A DNA stretch of 64,000 nucleotides from Plotosus lineatus. Taxonomy: Eukaryota; Chordata; Actinopteri; Siluriformes; Plotosidae. Below are positions 42,385 through 53,063 of the stretch, one piece after another. The first letter of the stretch is position 1, and every line of letters begins with the position of its first letter. The notes under the pieces are model-generated. The model had not been told where the DNA came from. It saw nothing but the letters and a program-made list of their open reading frames with translations, and made no database searches. Position numbers and translations under genes: made by a program. Where the stretch lies: NCBI GenBank assembly GCA_024760905.1, contig CM045729.1, forward strand, positions 6,961,163-7,025,162, given 5' to 3'.

Positions 42385-42710
42385 TGTTTAATCCTGATTA
42401 GGGTTGTGGGAAGGCTGGTATCCATCTCAGCCTACTCTGGGCAAGGGCAGTGTACGCCATGAACAGCCTGCCAGGCCACCATAAGGCTAACACATGTACA
42501 TCCATGCACACACACACATGCCCTGGGTCAGTTTGGAACAGGGAGTTTGTCTATTGCTTGGTTTTGTATATTGGGAAGAAACGCATGAAAAAAACCCCAT
42601 GTAAACAAGGGGAAAGCAATCTCCATACAGAAATGCCCAGAGCCTGGGAATCGAATCCTGGAGCTTCTTGCTGTGATGTGGATGTACTAACCACTGTGCC
42701 ACCGTGCTAA
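42385..42710 (-). mobile_element. SINE family S2, full length, minus strand
   Basis: Tail TTTAATCCTGATTAGGGTTG, CAGCCTACTCTGGGCAAGGG, GGAATCGAATCCTGGAGCTT (B box in reverse), head ACCACTGTGCCACCGTGCT. Confidence 0.75.
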
Positions 42711-43435
42711 GGATCTCAAGTGTCAATAAACCGTTCAAACTGAAGGATGGGAGCATGCAGAGGGGCATTTCCTGTTTATCTTATGAGAAATCATTCAGAC
42801 CGCCTGCTTGGACCTTGACTAATAGAGATTTACCTTTCTGTGTACCTCACATGTATTTTACCTGTCTCACAGCATAAAGTCCATCTGTCTTCAGTACCGT
42901 CTGATCTTCAGAGCTGACCTTTCAATATTTTTTTTTTCTCTCTTTGGCAACCTTACTAAAGAAGTTTTTTAAAAATTATACCTCACTGCTTTTAATGCCC
43001 TGATCATTTGCTCATGCCTTGTACCTCCATTAAAGGTTAAAGTAAACCAAGCCTCCCATGAGGGCATTTCTGATTTGATGCTTCTAAACTGCAGTAAACC
43101 ACCAAAAGATGATGCTGGGTGGGAAACTAGCCTTAAACAGGGTCAAGGTGGTTCAGCGGCTTAAAAGTGATGGAAGTGTGGCAAAACAACTGTGAGCAGT
43201 AGCTGAAAACATGGTGTGTTTGTGTGTGTGTGTGTGTGTGTCTAACAAGGATGTCCAATCTTATACTCAAGGGGCTGGTGTGGGTGCAGGTTTTCACCTC
43301 GACCATGCAGGAGCAACACCTTCCACCCGTTTCAACTCACTGATCAATTAAATAAAATGACTCTCTTACACGAAAGTGTTTCAAATTTGAAGCCAGGTGG
43401 CAGCCATCTTTGTGAGACCACTTTGCTAGAGATGG
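42711..43435. other. No gene recognised
   Basis: Unique-looking; short (GT)n at 43218-43242. Confidence 0.4.
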
Positions 43436-43580
43436 CTATTCAATAGAATTGGTAATTCTCCTAGTAGACATGCCAATCGCAATCTCCCCTTGGAAAATTG
43501 CCAATTCTACTAGTAGAGATTGCAATTGACATCTCCCCTAGGACAATTTCCAATTCTGCTAGGACAATCTCCAATTCATT
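43436..43580. repeat. 49-bp imperfect tandem repeat
   Basis: CTAGTAGA at 43461 and 43510 and CTAGGACA at 43559, each followed by a similar CAATTG..ATCTCCCCT..CCAATTCT sequence. About 2.5 units. It abuts RTE copy D. Confidence 0.6.
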
Positions 43581-45430
43581 ATGACTTATAAAAGCGGAGG
43601 TAGGAGCACACAGGTAGACTACATCTTGTGTAGGCGATGTAATTTGAAGGAAGTCAGTGACTGCAAAGTAGTAGTGGGTGAGAGTGATGCCAAACAGCAT
43701 CGGATGGTGGTGTGCAGGATGACACTGATGGTGAGGAAGGTGAAAAAGGCAAAGGCAGAGCAGAAGACAAAGTGGTGGAAGCTGAAAAAGGAAGAGTGTC
43801 ATGATGTCTTCAAGGAGGAGTTGAAACAGGCTTTGGTGAGTCAGGAAGTGCTTCCAGATGACTGGACAACTACAGCCAATTTGATCAGGGAGACCAGTAG
43901 GAGAGTACTTGGTGTGTCCTCTGGAAGGAAAGTAGATAAGGAAACTTGGTGGTGGAATGAGGAAGTGTAGGAGTGTGTACAAAAGAAGAGGTTAGCTAAG
44001 AAGAAGTGGGACACAGTGAGCACCGAAGAGAGGAAACAGGAGTACAGGGAGACACAGCGTAAGGTGAAGGTAGCGGTGTCAAAGGCCAAACAGAGGGCGT
44101 ATGATGACTTGTATGCTCAGTTGGAAAGGAAAGAGGGAGAAAATGATTTATACAGGTTATCACAGCAGAGAAATAGAGATGGGAAAGACGTGCAGAAAGT
44201 TAGAGTGATAAAGGACAGAGAGAGAAATGTATTGACTGATGTATTGACTGATGACAGAAGTGTGCTGGGAAGATGGAAAAAGTACTTTGAAGAGCTGATG
44301 AATGAGGAAAATGAGAGACAAAAAAGAGTAGAAAGGGTGATCGTTGAGGACCAGGAGGTAGCAAAGATTAGTAAGGGTGAAGTGAGGAGGGCATTGAAGA
44401 GGATGAAGAATGGAAAGGCAGTTGGTCCTGATGACATACCGGTGGAGCTATGGAAGTGTCTAGGGGAGGTAGCAGTAAATTTTCTGACAAGAATATTCAA
44501 GGTCTTAGAAAGTGAGAAGATGCCGGAGGAATGGAGGAGAAGTGTGCTTGTGCCCATTTTTAAGAACAAGGGAGATGTGCAGAGTTGTGGCAACTACAGA
44601 AGGATAAAGTTGATGAGCCATTCAATGAAGTTATGGGAAAGAATAGTGGAAGCTAGACTAAGGGCAGAGGTCAGCATTTGTGAACAACAGTTTGGTTTCA
44701 TGCCAAGAAAGAGCACCACAGATGCAGTGTTTGCTTTGAGGATATTAATAGAGAAGTGCAGAGAAGGTCAGAAGGAGCTGCATTGTGCCTTTGGAGAAAG
44801 CATATGACAGGGTGCCGAGAGAAGAACTGTGGTATTTTATGAGGAAGTCTGGAGGAAGTCTGGAGTTCTAAAGACGGTGGAGGATTTTAAGTACTTAGGC
44901 TCAACAATCCAGAGCAATGGAGAGTGTGGAAAAGGGGTGAAGAAGCGCGTGCAGGCAGGTTGGAATGGATGGAGAAAAGTGTCCGATGTGATGTGTGATA
45001 GGAGAGTACAGGAATGCAGGGGAAAGTGTACAAGACGGTGATGAGGCCAGCGATGTTGTATGGTTTAGAAACAGTGGCCCTGGGGAAAAGACAAGAGTCA
45101 GAGCTGGAGGTAGCAGAGATGAAAATGTTGAGGTTCTCTTTGGGAGTAACAAGGATGGATAGGATCAGGAACGAGTCACATGTTAGATGTTTTGGAGACA
45201 AAGTCAGAGAGGCTAGATTGAGATGGTTTGGACATGTAGAGAGTAGGGATACTGAGTATATTGGTCGTAGGATGCTGAGGTTGGAACTACCAGGCAGAAG
45301 GCCCAGAGGAAGAACAAAGAGAAGATTTATGGATGCGGTGAAGGCGGACATGAAGGTAGTTGGAGTAAAAGTAGAAGATGCAGAGGATAGGGTGAGATGG
45401 AGGCAGATCATTTGCTGTGGCGACCCCTGA
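43581..45430 (+). pseudogene. RTE LINE ORF remnant lacking RT motifs B and C (copy D)
   Basis: Pieces 43581-43970 (linker), 44016-44807 (RT N-terminal: GKAVGPDDIPVELWK, LVPIFKNKGD, FGFMPRKSTTDA), 44829-45041 and 45014-45430 (C-terminal, GHVESRDTEYIG, ending ICCGDP-stop). Motif A is broken at HCAFGESI. Between about 44,865 and 44,877 the sequence jumps from the YCMRKSG region to VEDFKYLGS, so a deletion removed motif B and the FADD box. Inactive. Confidence 0.8.
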
Positions 45431-45460
45431 AGGGAACAGCCGAAGGGAAAAGAAGAAGAT
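43581..45460 (+). mobile_element. RTE-clade LINE copy D, plus strand
   Basis: 1.88 kb. It begins at the endonuclease-RT linker (ACTTATAAAAGCGGAGGTAG, compare copy B near 15,490) and ends GGCGACCCCTGAAGGGAACA, GCCGAAGGGAAAAGAAGAAG. A target-site duplication is not obvious. A SINE with RTE-type tail begins 12 bp downstream. Confidence 0.85.
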
Positions 45461-45472
45461 TATTATTATTTT

Positions 45473-45805
45473 TGGGGCAGTGGTGGTCTACTAGTATAGG
45501 GTGCTGGATCGCTGATCCTAAGGTTGGGGGCTCGAGTCCCATTCTCCACAAGGTTGTCACTGTCCCCCCAGTGCAGCTAACTGGGTTATCAAAAGCAGGC
45601 CATGTCTCTCACTGTCTATGGTGAGAGGTTCATGTAAAAGAACCATTGCTGACTTTCGTAAAGAGTAGCTGCTAAGCCGTCAGCGTGTTTCTGTCCCTTG
45701 CTAAAGAAGGGCATCCGACGTAAAAACCTATGAACCAAATCAAACATGTGAATCATTCGCTGTGGGGACCCCATGATAAAGAGAAAAAAAACGAAAGGAA
45801 ATCTA
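45473..45805 (+). mobile_element. SINE S1 head with RTE-type tail
   Basis: Head GGGGCAGTGGTGGTCTACTA, B box region GGGGCTCGAGTCCC, body AAAAGCAGGCCATGTCTCTC. Tail GAAGGGCATCCGACGTAAAA, then GTGAATCATTCGCTGTGGGG, ACCCCATGATAAAGAGAAAA, and (TTA)n. The last part resembles the 3' end of the RTE LINE just upstream. Confidence 0.75.
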
Positions 45806-45832
45806 TTATTATTATTATTATTATTGTTATTC

Positions 45833-45877
<45 letters not shown>
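45806..45877. repeat. (ATT)n then (GTA)n
   Basis: ATT x7, then ~15 GTA/TAG units. Confidence 0.97.
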
Positions 45878-45884
45878 CACTGGG

Positions 45885-46130
45885 GCAGAAGTCACTGAAG
45901 TACTTAAAACACTGTTCGGCGGCTGAGATCCTTGGGTGGAAATGCTCCGCCATTGGATGCCTCAGGTCTCTGGATGTTGTGGGTCTGTTGTGGTTGACAC
46001 AACTCCGCAACGTCACGTGGTCATCAGGGGCCGTACCTCTGGATTGGCAAACTAGGGTGGTAGTTTGTTTAAAAAAAAAAAAAAAAAAAAAAGGGATGGA
46101 GGGTGTTTTGGTGCCTCCTAGAGGGTGATG
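45885..46130 (+). pseudogene. LINE RT fragment (fingers region) with expanded poly(A)
   Basis: Reading gives SLDVVGLLWLTQLRNVTWSS, GAVPLDWQTRVVV and a Lys run. In this LINE group the expected continuation is a short LFKKGD motif followed by NYRG. Here the A-rich codons have expanded to 22 A residues (46071-46092), followed by a degenerate remnant of that motif. Family L or CR1/Rex-like; short. Confidence 0.6.
46071..46092. repeat. Poly(A)22
   Basis: It sits at the Lys codons of the RT fragment, not at a 3' end. Confidence 0.95.
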
Positions 46131-46490
46131 TTGCGGAGTTCTCAGAGTCCAGCTGTTTCTTTGTCTGTTTTAGATTGTTTTTTTTGTTGGACCATGCTCA
46201 TCTATGACCAGGCGACCCTTCTACAGCTTAGAGAGTGTAGTCCTTTTGGACATTTAGAACTGAGCACACTTAACTCCGATCCTGAGCTAATATGCCACCG
46301 CGGCTCAATACTTGGCCGAAACTCGGACAACAATAAGCCCAGGGGGAGACGCGGCAGTCGGGGAGGGGCCGAACGACGATTCCGGCACTTGGTTAGCAGT
46401 GATAGGTAAGCCCTCATGGTCCTGTTTGCTAATGTTCAGTCTCTAAAAATAATAAAGATGAGCTCCATGCTCGGATTGTAACGCAGAAAG
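46125..46490 (+). pseudogene. CR1/L2-like LINE N-terminal fragment
   Basis: ORF 46125-46409 contains RGRRGSRGGAERRFRHL. The next frame gives LFANVQSLK, parallel to the RRGxRGG...NxRSL start region that precedes the endonuclease in CR1/L2-type LINEs. The endonuclease body itself is missing. It lies downstream of an RT fragment, so the order is scrambled. Confidence 0.5.
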
Positions 46491-46960
46491 ATCTACAGGA
46501 ATTACAGGGATTACATTTTTTGTTGTTTAAGGTGTCACTAATGAATCTTATTATTGAATTAGGGGGTTTTTTTTGTTTGTTTTTTCCTTCAGACCATAAC
46601 GTTTGGTGACCTCTGGCATCAGAAGGTGTCATTAAGTGGAGTTTAGAGTCTGGTAATGACTCGCAGTTTATCATGTTGCTGCTGAAGGCTCTAATGAAAT
46701 GGAAATGTTCTTTCATAAACACTGCTCCATGCTACATGACTGGTCATTAATAGTGTGTAATGAGAGTGGTGATGGATTAATGGGAACACAAAAATGTCCA
46801 TTTGCCTGTGATCTCAACCACTGGACAGCCGGTGGAGCTGCTACCCTTCAGAACAACACTGACTTCCCTTTACCATTCCCTGCTCAATGCTTTAAACCAC
46901 AAAGCTGGACAATTTATTCTTCTCATTCAAAAAATGTTGGTTAAGTTTATATCACAGCAA
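46491..46960. other. No feature recognised
   Basis: Unique-looking. Confidence 0.4.
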
Positions 46961-46985
46961 TTAATTAATTAATTAATTAATTAAT
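46961..46985. repeat. (TTAA)n
   Basis: Six ATTA units. Confidence 0.9.
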
Positions 46986-46987
46986 TT

Positions 46988-47105
46988 GTCAAAGCAGCGT
47001 AATCCTACTTAAAGTCCAGAGAAAGGCTGGTGCCCATCTTATCCGACTCTTGGTGAGGTCGAGGTACACGCTGAACAGCTCACCACGCCATCGCAGGGCC
47101 TCCAG
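46988..47105 (-). mobile_element. S1/S2-type SINE tail, minus strand
   Basis: CAGCGTAATCCTACTTAAAG, GGCTGGTGCCCATCTTATCC, CTGAACAGCTCACCACGCCA. Confidence 0.55.
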
Positions 47106-47469
47106 CACTGCTAGCCTGATCCCTCCTTCTATCAACAGAAAGGAAAACATGCATCTAATCTCTTCTCTGTTCTGGAACCAATGTGGTGAAATGAACTTCC
47201 TCTAGATGTCCGTCCACTGGGTGAGTTCCATTTATGGATGTGAATAGATCTCGAGTATGCGAGTATACTGTTATATCTCAGGGAGTTTGACGCCCCTGCC
47301 CTGCATAGTTGAAACACACCACTGCCTTGTGGAATAGGTTTCTTTAGCCAAAGGCTAAGGGAGTAAACCCTAACAGAAAATCATGTGACTGTGGTTACAT
47401 CGAGGGCGATTGCTACCTGGAACTCCCATTATCTTTCAGCTAACCACTGCAGGGACTAATATACTGTGC
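47106..47469. other. No feature recognised
   Basis: Unique-looking sequence before the LINE 5' region. Confidence 0.4.
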
Positions 47470-47704
47470 CTGTCTGGACTTGTTCTTGCCGGCCCAAAAA
47501 AAAATATTAACTCCCCGAGAGAGTGCCGCCGGTAACTTACAAAAGCCAGCTGTATTTTCACTATCTTGCTCGCAGTTTTTCATGAAATGCATAACCACAA
47601 AGAAGCTCATACCAGATCGGTCGCCGCCCGGGTTACCAAGGACTGCGCTGTTCGACCCCAACTTCCGCTGACAGCGAAAAATCAGTAAGGAAGTAGAACC
47701 AATG

Positions 47705-48717
47705 AACTGACATTTGGTCAGTGGAACATGAGAACCCTTTTGGACCGAGAAGAAGCAAACTGACCGGAAAGATGCACTGCACTTGTAGCGATGGAACTTG
47801 CAAAATACAACATTTACATTGCGGCCTTGTGTGAAACGCGGCTCGTGGAGTCTGGCAGTTTGGATGATATGGAGTACGCATACTTCTGGAGTGGAAGACA
47901 AGCGGAAGAAAGAAGAGAGGCTGGAGTGGGATTTGCTATTAGGAAAGAAATTGTACATACACTACTGGAAACCCCAAGGTCAATAAGCGACAGGATCATG
48001 ACGATGAGATTACCCCTAAACAAGAATATCTACACAACGCTCATCAATGTTTATGCCCCAACGATGACCCATCCAGATACAGAAAAGGAATCTTTCTATA
48101 ATCAGCTCTCTACCATACTAAGTCAAGTCCCCAAGACCGACAAAATCTTATTGATGGGAGATTTTAATGCAAGGATTGGAAAGGACTTTGAAAAGTGGCT
48201 GCACGTTATAGGAAAGCATGGGCTCGGAAAATGTAATTAAAACTGTGAACTCCTACTAGCCCTGTGCTCAGAATACTAACTGACAGTGACCAATACTATG
48301 TTCAAGCAGAAAGAGAGCTGAAAGGCAACATGGATGCATCCTCGATTGAAACACTGGCATATGATTGATTATATCATCACAAGGCGCCAGGATAAGATGG
48401 ATGTCCACAGTACCCGTGTCATGCGCGGAGCAAACTGCTGGACCGATCATGAGTTGTTGAGGTCTAAGACAGCTCTTAAACTACGGGTGAAGCACTGTAA
48501 ACAAGGACCAAGGAAACCAATTAAACTAAACACCAAGAAACTCCCCACTACTAGCTACAAGGAGAGTTTTTTAGAAGAGATGGAAAGTGCCTTAACCAAC
48601 ATAGAAGTGAGTCCGGACTCAATGACCGAAGGAATGGAATTCTCTCCAGGAAGCCGTACTAAACACAGCCAAGAAATCCTTAGGCAAGCCAGAACGAAAA
48701 CACCAGGACTGGTTTGA
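47705..48717 (+). pseudogene. APE endonuclease of LINE Q, interrupted
   Basis: Starting QWNMRTLLDREEAN near 47,717, then ORF 47791-48240: YIAALCETRLVESG (catalytic Glu in CETR), FWSGRQAEERREAGVGFAIR, INVYAPTMTHPDTEK and LLMGDFNARIGKD (Asp-Asn of the metal site). After stops at 48,238-48,285 the same frame resumes with WMHPRLKHWHMIDYIITRRQ and WTDHELLRS, the SDH-like terminal motif. Nonsense codons inactivate it. Confidence 0.75.
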
Positions 48718-48775
48718 CCCTAATGACATAGAACGTAAACGTCTTTTAGATAAGAGAGTTAGTGCTCACAGGAAA

Positions 48776-49629
48776 GTGCTTCAGACCAAAACTACAAGAT
48801 CTACGATTGTTTCCTACAAAGAAGCTAGTTGGATACTCCAAATTTACCTGTGTGACCTAAAATGTAAGTGGTGGGAGAGGAAGGCTGAGGAATTACAACA
48901 CGCAGCTGATAGAAATGACGAGAAGAACTTCTACAATGGACTCAAGGAAGTATGGGGACCACAGAAAAGGAATCCTGTGTGGCTTAAGTCAGCCGATGGC
49001 CTAACGACTTTCTCAGACAGTAAACAAGTTCTTGAAAGATGGAGTGAGCACTTCCAGAGATTGCTCAATGTCCCAGGAGAAATAGCACAGGAGGCTCTTT
49101 ACAACATCGAACACCGACCTATACACAAGTGCCTTGATGATATTCCAACAATGGAAGAAGTGTCAAAGGCAATCTCTTCGCTAAAAGATGGCAAAGCCCC
49201 TGGAGAAGATGGGATTCCAGCTGAAGTATGGAAACATGGAGGCCCAAAACTGCATCAAAGATTCCACCATCTGATCACCAAAGCCTGGATGGAAGGCACT
49301 GTTCCTCAAGCATGGAAAGATGCAAGCATAATCACCATCTACAAGAAAGGAGACCGAACCAACTGTGGTAATTACAGAGGAATTTCTCTTCTGTCCAGAG
49401 CTAGAAATTTTTTTGCGAGGATCCTTTTAAACAGACTAACCATCCACATCACACCTGATATTGTTTCAGAGACGCAGTGTGGATTCAGATCAAATCGGAG
49501 CACAATATCTGACATGATCTTCTGTCTCAGACAACTTCAAGAAAAGTGCATCGAACAAGATCAACCACTGTATATAGTCTTTGTCGACTTTACAAAGGCT
49601 TTTGATACTGTTGGAAGGACCGGTCTTTA
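48776..49629 (+). pseudogene. LINE Q reverse transcriptase N-terminal half
   Basis: 284 codons: linker with CKWWERKAEELQHAADRNDE, then SSLKDGKAPGEDGIPAEVWK, IITIYKKGDRTNCGNYRGIS, CGFRSNRSTISDMIFCLRQL and motif A FVDFTKAFDTV with its catalytic Asp. Motifs B and C are absent: the frame closes at GRTGL-stop where homology ends. Confidence 0.75.
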
Positions 49630-49759
49630 AATCTCATTTTCATTTTCCCAATGGTATGATGTCAACAATTTGAGAGAATTGTGATGTATTTTAAGAATAG
49701 TCTGATGTTGATGTTGAATGTTGAATAGTCTCAAGTTGATGTTGAATAGTCTCATGTTG

Positions 49760-50645
49760 ATGTTGAGGGAACCTGGTGGAATCATGATGATCGTGAGGGA
49801 ATTTCGTGCTTTTTTTTATTTTGAATTTTATTTATTTTTTTGCTGATCTTAAGGGAACTTGGTTGATTGATGATATTCTTGAGGGAGTTTGATGGATTTG
49901 TGATAATTATTAAGGGGCTTGGTGCGATTGTAATGATCATGAGCAAACTTGGTGGATTTGTGATTATCTTAAGGAAATTTGGTGAAATTGTAACGAGCTG
50001 GGGAGCGATTGGGGGATTTATGTTGATGTTGAGGAAACTTAGTGGAATTGTGATGATTGTGAGGGAATTTTGTAGCTTTGTGATGATCTTAATTGAACTT
50101 AGTGGATTGATGATGTTTTTGAGGGAACTTGGTGAGTTTCTATTGAACGTGAGGGAACTTGGTGGATTTGTGATTATCTTAAGAGAACTTAGAGAAATCA
50201 TAAGGATCTTGAGCGAGAGATTGGTGGATTTGTTGTGATCTTAAGGGATTTTGGTGGATTGATGGTGTTCTTGAGGGAGCTTGGTGGATTTGTGCTGATC
50301 ATTAAAGAGTTTGGTGCAATTGCATGGATGTGGATGTGTGAAGATCTTGAGGGAAGTTAGTGGAATTATGATGACCTTGAGGGAACTTGGTGGATTTGTG
50401 ATTATCTTAATGGAATTTGGTGGAATCATGATGATGTTGAGGGAGATTGGAGAATTGTCATGATCTTAAGGGAGCTTGATGAATTTATGATTATCCTAAA
50501 GGAACTTACTTGATTCATGATAATCTTGAGGGAACCTGTTGGAATCATGAAGATCTTAAGGGAATTTTATGGAATCATAACAATCTTGAGGGATATTGGT
50601 AAATTTATCATGATCTTAAGAGAACTTGATGAATATAGGATTATC
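49760..50645. repeat. 30-bp minisatellite, ~29 units
   Basis: Unit GAGGGAACTTGGTGGATTTG followed by TGATGATCTT, degenerate, with a T-rich interruption near 49,808-49,845. The unit is a multiple of three, so long frames stay open on both strands (plus 49867-50238 with 10-residue VIILRELGGF periods; minus 49782-50201). These are not genes. Confidence 0.9.
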
Positions 50646-50647
50646 CT

Positions 50648-50912
50648 AGTGGGGCTGGTGGCATAGTGGTTAGGGTGCTGTGCTCATGATCGGGAGGTTG
50701 TGTGTTCAAATCCCAGTTAGACCCCAGTGTGCTAAGAGCACTGGGCAAGGTCTTAACCACAAGTGTGCCTTTGGTCACCCAGCAGTATAAATGGGTACCA
50801 GTAAAAATATACTGGGAAGGTAACCTGTGATGGACTAGCGTCCCATCCAGGAGAAGTTGAACTAGTGATAGCTTCATGTTACAGAAACCGGGGATAAGCA
50901 CCAGCCAGAAAA
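50648..50912 (+). mobile_element. SINE family S3, plus strand
   Basis: Head GGGGCTGGTGGCATAGTGGT with A box TGGCATAGTGG (50659-50669) and B box GTTCAAATCC (50704-50713). Body GGTACCAGTAAAAATATACT, GTCCCATCCAGGAGAAGTTG, end AGAAACCGGGGATAAGCACC. It ends near an A-run. Confidence 0.8.
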
Positions 50913-51084
50913 AAAAGTTCGTGGTTGCATTTGCTGTATTAGTTTTGGTTCATTAATAATTTGTACTGTGCGATACCTTCATTGAACAGGTTTACAGCAA
51001 CTGACTGAATATAAGTAGGAAGTATTCAATATATTTCACCAGATGTTATTGTGTGGATATGTGGATGTGTGTTTATTCATCAAG

Positions 51085-51545
51085 GAACTGAGCTGGGTGA
51101 GCTCGTAAGCCGAAAAGTTTGTTAGATGAAACAATGATTCCCATAAGAAATAACAGAAAACCAATTAATCCGTTCCAACCTCCTCCCAAACTCATATAAC
51201 CTGACACAAACAAGTATATTTCACCTAATATTTAACGCGCTCCACCGAATGTAGGCGGTGTCGCAACTGTTACCGGAGCTTTTGAGACAAAACACACCTT
51301 ATCCAGACTTCCGATCTTTCAAGTAAGCAAGTGAATGTTAAGTACTAAACAAGTATTCAAAGGGCAATTACTTACCTGACAGATAGGAAGTCTGACGAAG
51401 CAGCGTTTTGTCTCAAAAGCTCCGATGTCAGTTGCGACACCACCTACATTCGGTGGAGCGTTTCACATATTAAAGATAAATATGTAAAAACAATAAATAT
51501 TTAATAATAATAATAATAATAATAATAATAGTAATAATAATAATA
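51085..51545 (+). mobile_element. Tigger-like DNA transposon copy T3, partial, carrying a foldback insertion
   Basis: GAGCTCGTAAGCCGAAAAGT, AACCAATTAATCCGTTCCAA, CTCCCAAACTCATATAACCT match T1, T2 and T4. At TTTCACCTAATAT the T2 copy runs straight on to ATTAAAGATAAACATG, but T3 has ~230 extra bases forming a hairpin. The internal (TAA)n is at 51506-51545. Both terminal repeats are lost. Confidence 0.65.
51238..51462. repeat. Foldback (near-perfect inverted repeat), 90-bp arms
   Basis: Left arm 51238-51327 (CGCTCCACCGAATGTAGGCG, GGAGCTTTTGAGACAAAAC) pairs with right arm 51371-51462 (GTTTTGTCTCAAAAGCTCC, CACCTACATTCGGTGGAGCG). The loop is ~43 bp. Arms agree over most positions by eye. Confidence 0.85.
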
Positions 51546-51548
51546 CAT

Positions 51549-51897
51549 GTGGGCAGTGGTGGTCTAGTGGTATAAGGCGCCGGATCGCTGATCCAAAGGT
51601 TGGGGGTTCGAGTCCCACTCTCCACAAGGTTGTCACTGTCCCCCCCAGTGGAGCTAACTGGGTTATCAAAGGCCGGCCATGTCTCTCACTGTCGATGGTG
51701 TGAGGCATGTAAAAGAACCATTGCTGACTTTCGACAAGAGTAGGCTGCAAAGCCGTCAGCGTGTTTTCGCTCTGCGATGGCCTGGCGAGCTGTCCAGGGT
51801 GTACTCTGCCCTCGCCCGAAGTTGGCTGGGATGGGTACCAGCCTCCCCGCGACCCAAATTAGGATTAAGCGGGTACAGAAAATGAACTGAACTGAAC
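51549..51897 (+). mobile_element. SINE family S1, full length, CR1/L2-type tail
   Basis: The best S1 copy: head GTGGGCAGTGGTGGTCTAGT, body AAAGGCCGGCCATGTCTCTC, GGCGAGCTGTCCAGGGTGTA, tail ACCCAAATTAGGATTAAGCG, ending (GAACT)n. RTE copy E begins directly at its tail. Confidence 0.85.
51560..51615 (+). promoter_or_regulatory. Pol III A and B boxes of SINE S1
   Basis: A box TGGTCTAGTGGT (51560-51571) and B box GGTTCGAGTCC (51605-51615), both near tRNA consensus. Confidence 0.75.
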
Positions 51898-53063
51898 TAG
51901 ACTAAGGGCAGAGGTCAGCATTTGTAAACAACAGTTTGGTTTCATGCCAAGAAAGAGCACCACAGATGCAGTGTTTGCCTTGAGGATGTTAATAGAGAAG
52001 TACAGAGAAGGTCAGAAGGACCTGCATTGTGCCTTTGTGGATCTGGAGAAAGCATATGCCAGGGTGCCGAGAATGAACTGTGGTATTGCATGAGGAAGTC
52101 TTGAGTGGCAGAGAAGTATGTTAGAGTGGTGCAGAACATGTATGAGAGATGTAAGACAGTGTTGAGGTGTGTTGTCGGTGTGACAGAAGAGTTCAAGGTG
52201 GAGGTAGGACTGCATCAAGGGTCAGCTCTGAGCCCCTTCTTGTTTGCAATGGTGATGGACAGGCTGACAGACGAGGTTAGACAAGAATCCCCATGGACTA
52301 TGATGCTTGCAGATGACATCATGATCTGTAGTGAGAGCAGAGAACAAGTGCAGGAACATCTAGAGAGGTGGAGGTATGCCCTGGAAAGGACGGGAATGAA
52401 GGGTAGCTTCAGTAAGACAGAATAAATGTGTGTGAATGACAAGGACCCAAGAGGAACGGTGAGGTTACAGGGAGCAGAGATAAGGAAGGAGGAGGATTTT
52501 AAGTACTTAGGCTCAACAATCCAGATCAATGAAGAGTGTGAAAAAGAGGTAAAGTGTGTGCAGGCTTGTTGGAATGGTTGGAGAAAAGTATCCGGTGTGA
52601 TGTGTGATAGGAAGGTATCGGCAAGAAAAGAATGAAAGGAAAAGTGTACAATTTGGTGTTGAGGCCAGTGATGTTGTATGGTTTAGAAACAGTGGCCCTG
52701 GGGAAAAGACAGGAGACAGCGCTGGAGGTAGCAGAGATGAAAATGTTGAGGTTCTCTCTGGGAGTAACAAGGACGGATAGGATCAGGAATAGGTACATTG
52801 GAGAAACAGCACATGCAAGACGTTTTGGAGACAAAGTCAGAGAGGCTAGATTCAGATGGTTTGGACATGTACAGAGGAGGGATACTGAGTATATTGGTAG
52901 TAGGATGCTGAGGTTGGAACTACCAGGCAGAAGGCCTAGAAGAAGACCAAAGAGACGATTCAAGGACATGGTGAAGGAGGACATGAAGGCAGTTGGTGTA
53001 AAAGAAGAAGATACAGAGGATAGGGTGAGATGGCGGCAGATGATTCGCTGTGGCGACCCCTGA
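51898..53063 (+). pseudogene. RTE LINE RT and C-terminal remnant (copy E)
   Basis: Frames 52105-52425, 52426-52635 and 52632-53063, with FGFMPRKSTTDA and VDLEKAYARV readable upstream. Motif B HQGSALSPF is intact; motif C is LADD rather than FADD. The C-terminal part ends IRCGDP-stop. Several indels. Confidence 0.8.

Larger units (their letters stand above)
47470..49629 (+). mobile_element. APE-type LINE Q, 3' part missing
   Basis: It retains a probable 5' region and the endonuclease and N-terminal RT domains, but stops abruptly inside the RT at 49629. LINE copies are usually truncated at the 5' end, so loss of the 3' half implies deletion or rearrangement. The sequence then passes into a short AT-rich stretch and a 30-bp minisatellite. 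It is unlike the RTE copies. Clade not assigned (CR1/L2/Jockey-group look). Confidence 0.7.

Noticed and set aside
49782..50238. ORFs of 139 (-) and 123 (+) codons with 10-residue periods
   Set aside because: The 30-bp unit keeps frames open on both strands; no sign of a gene.
51549..51625. Possible tRNA gene
   Set aside because: Good A and B boxes, but the sequence continues into a SINE body shared by many copies, and no complete cloverleaf was found.
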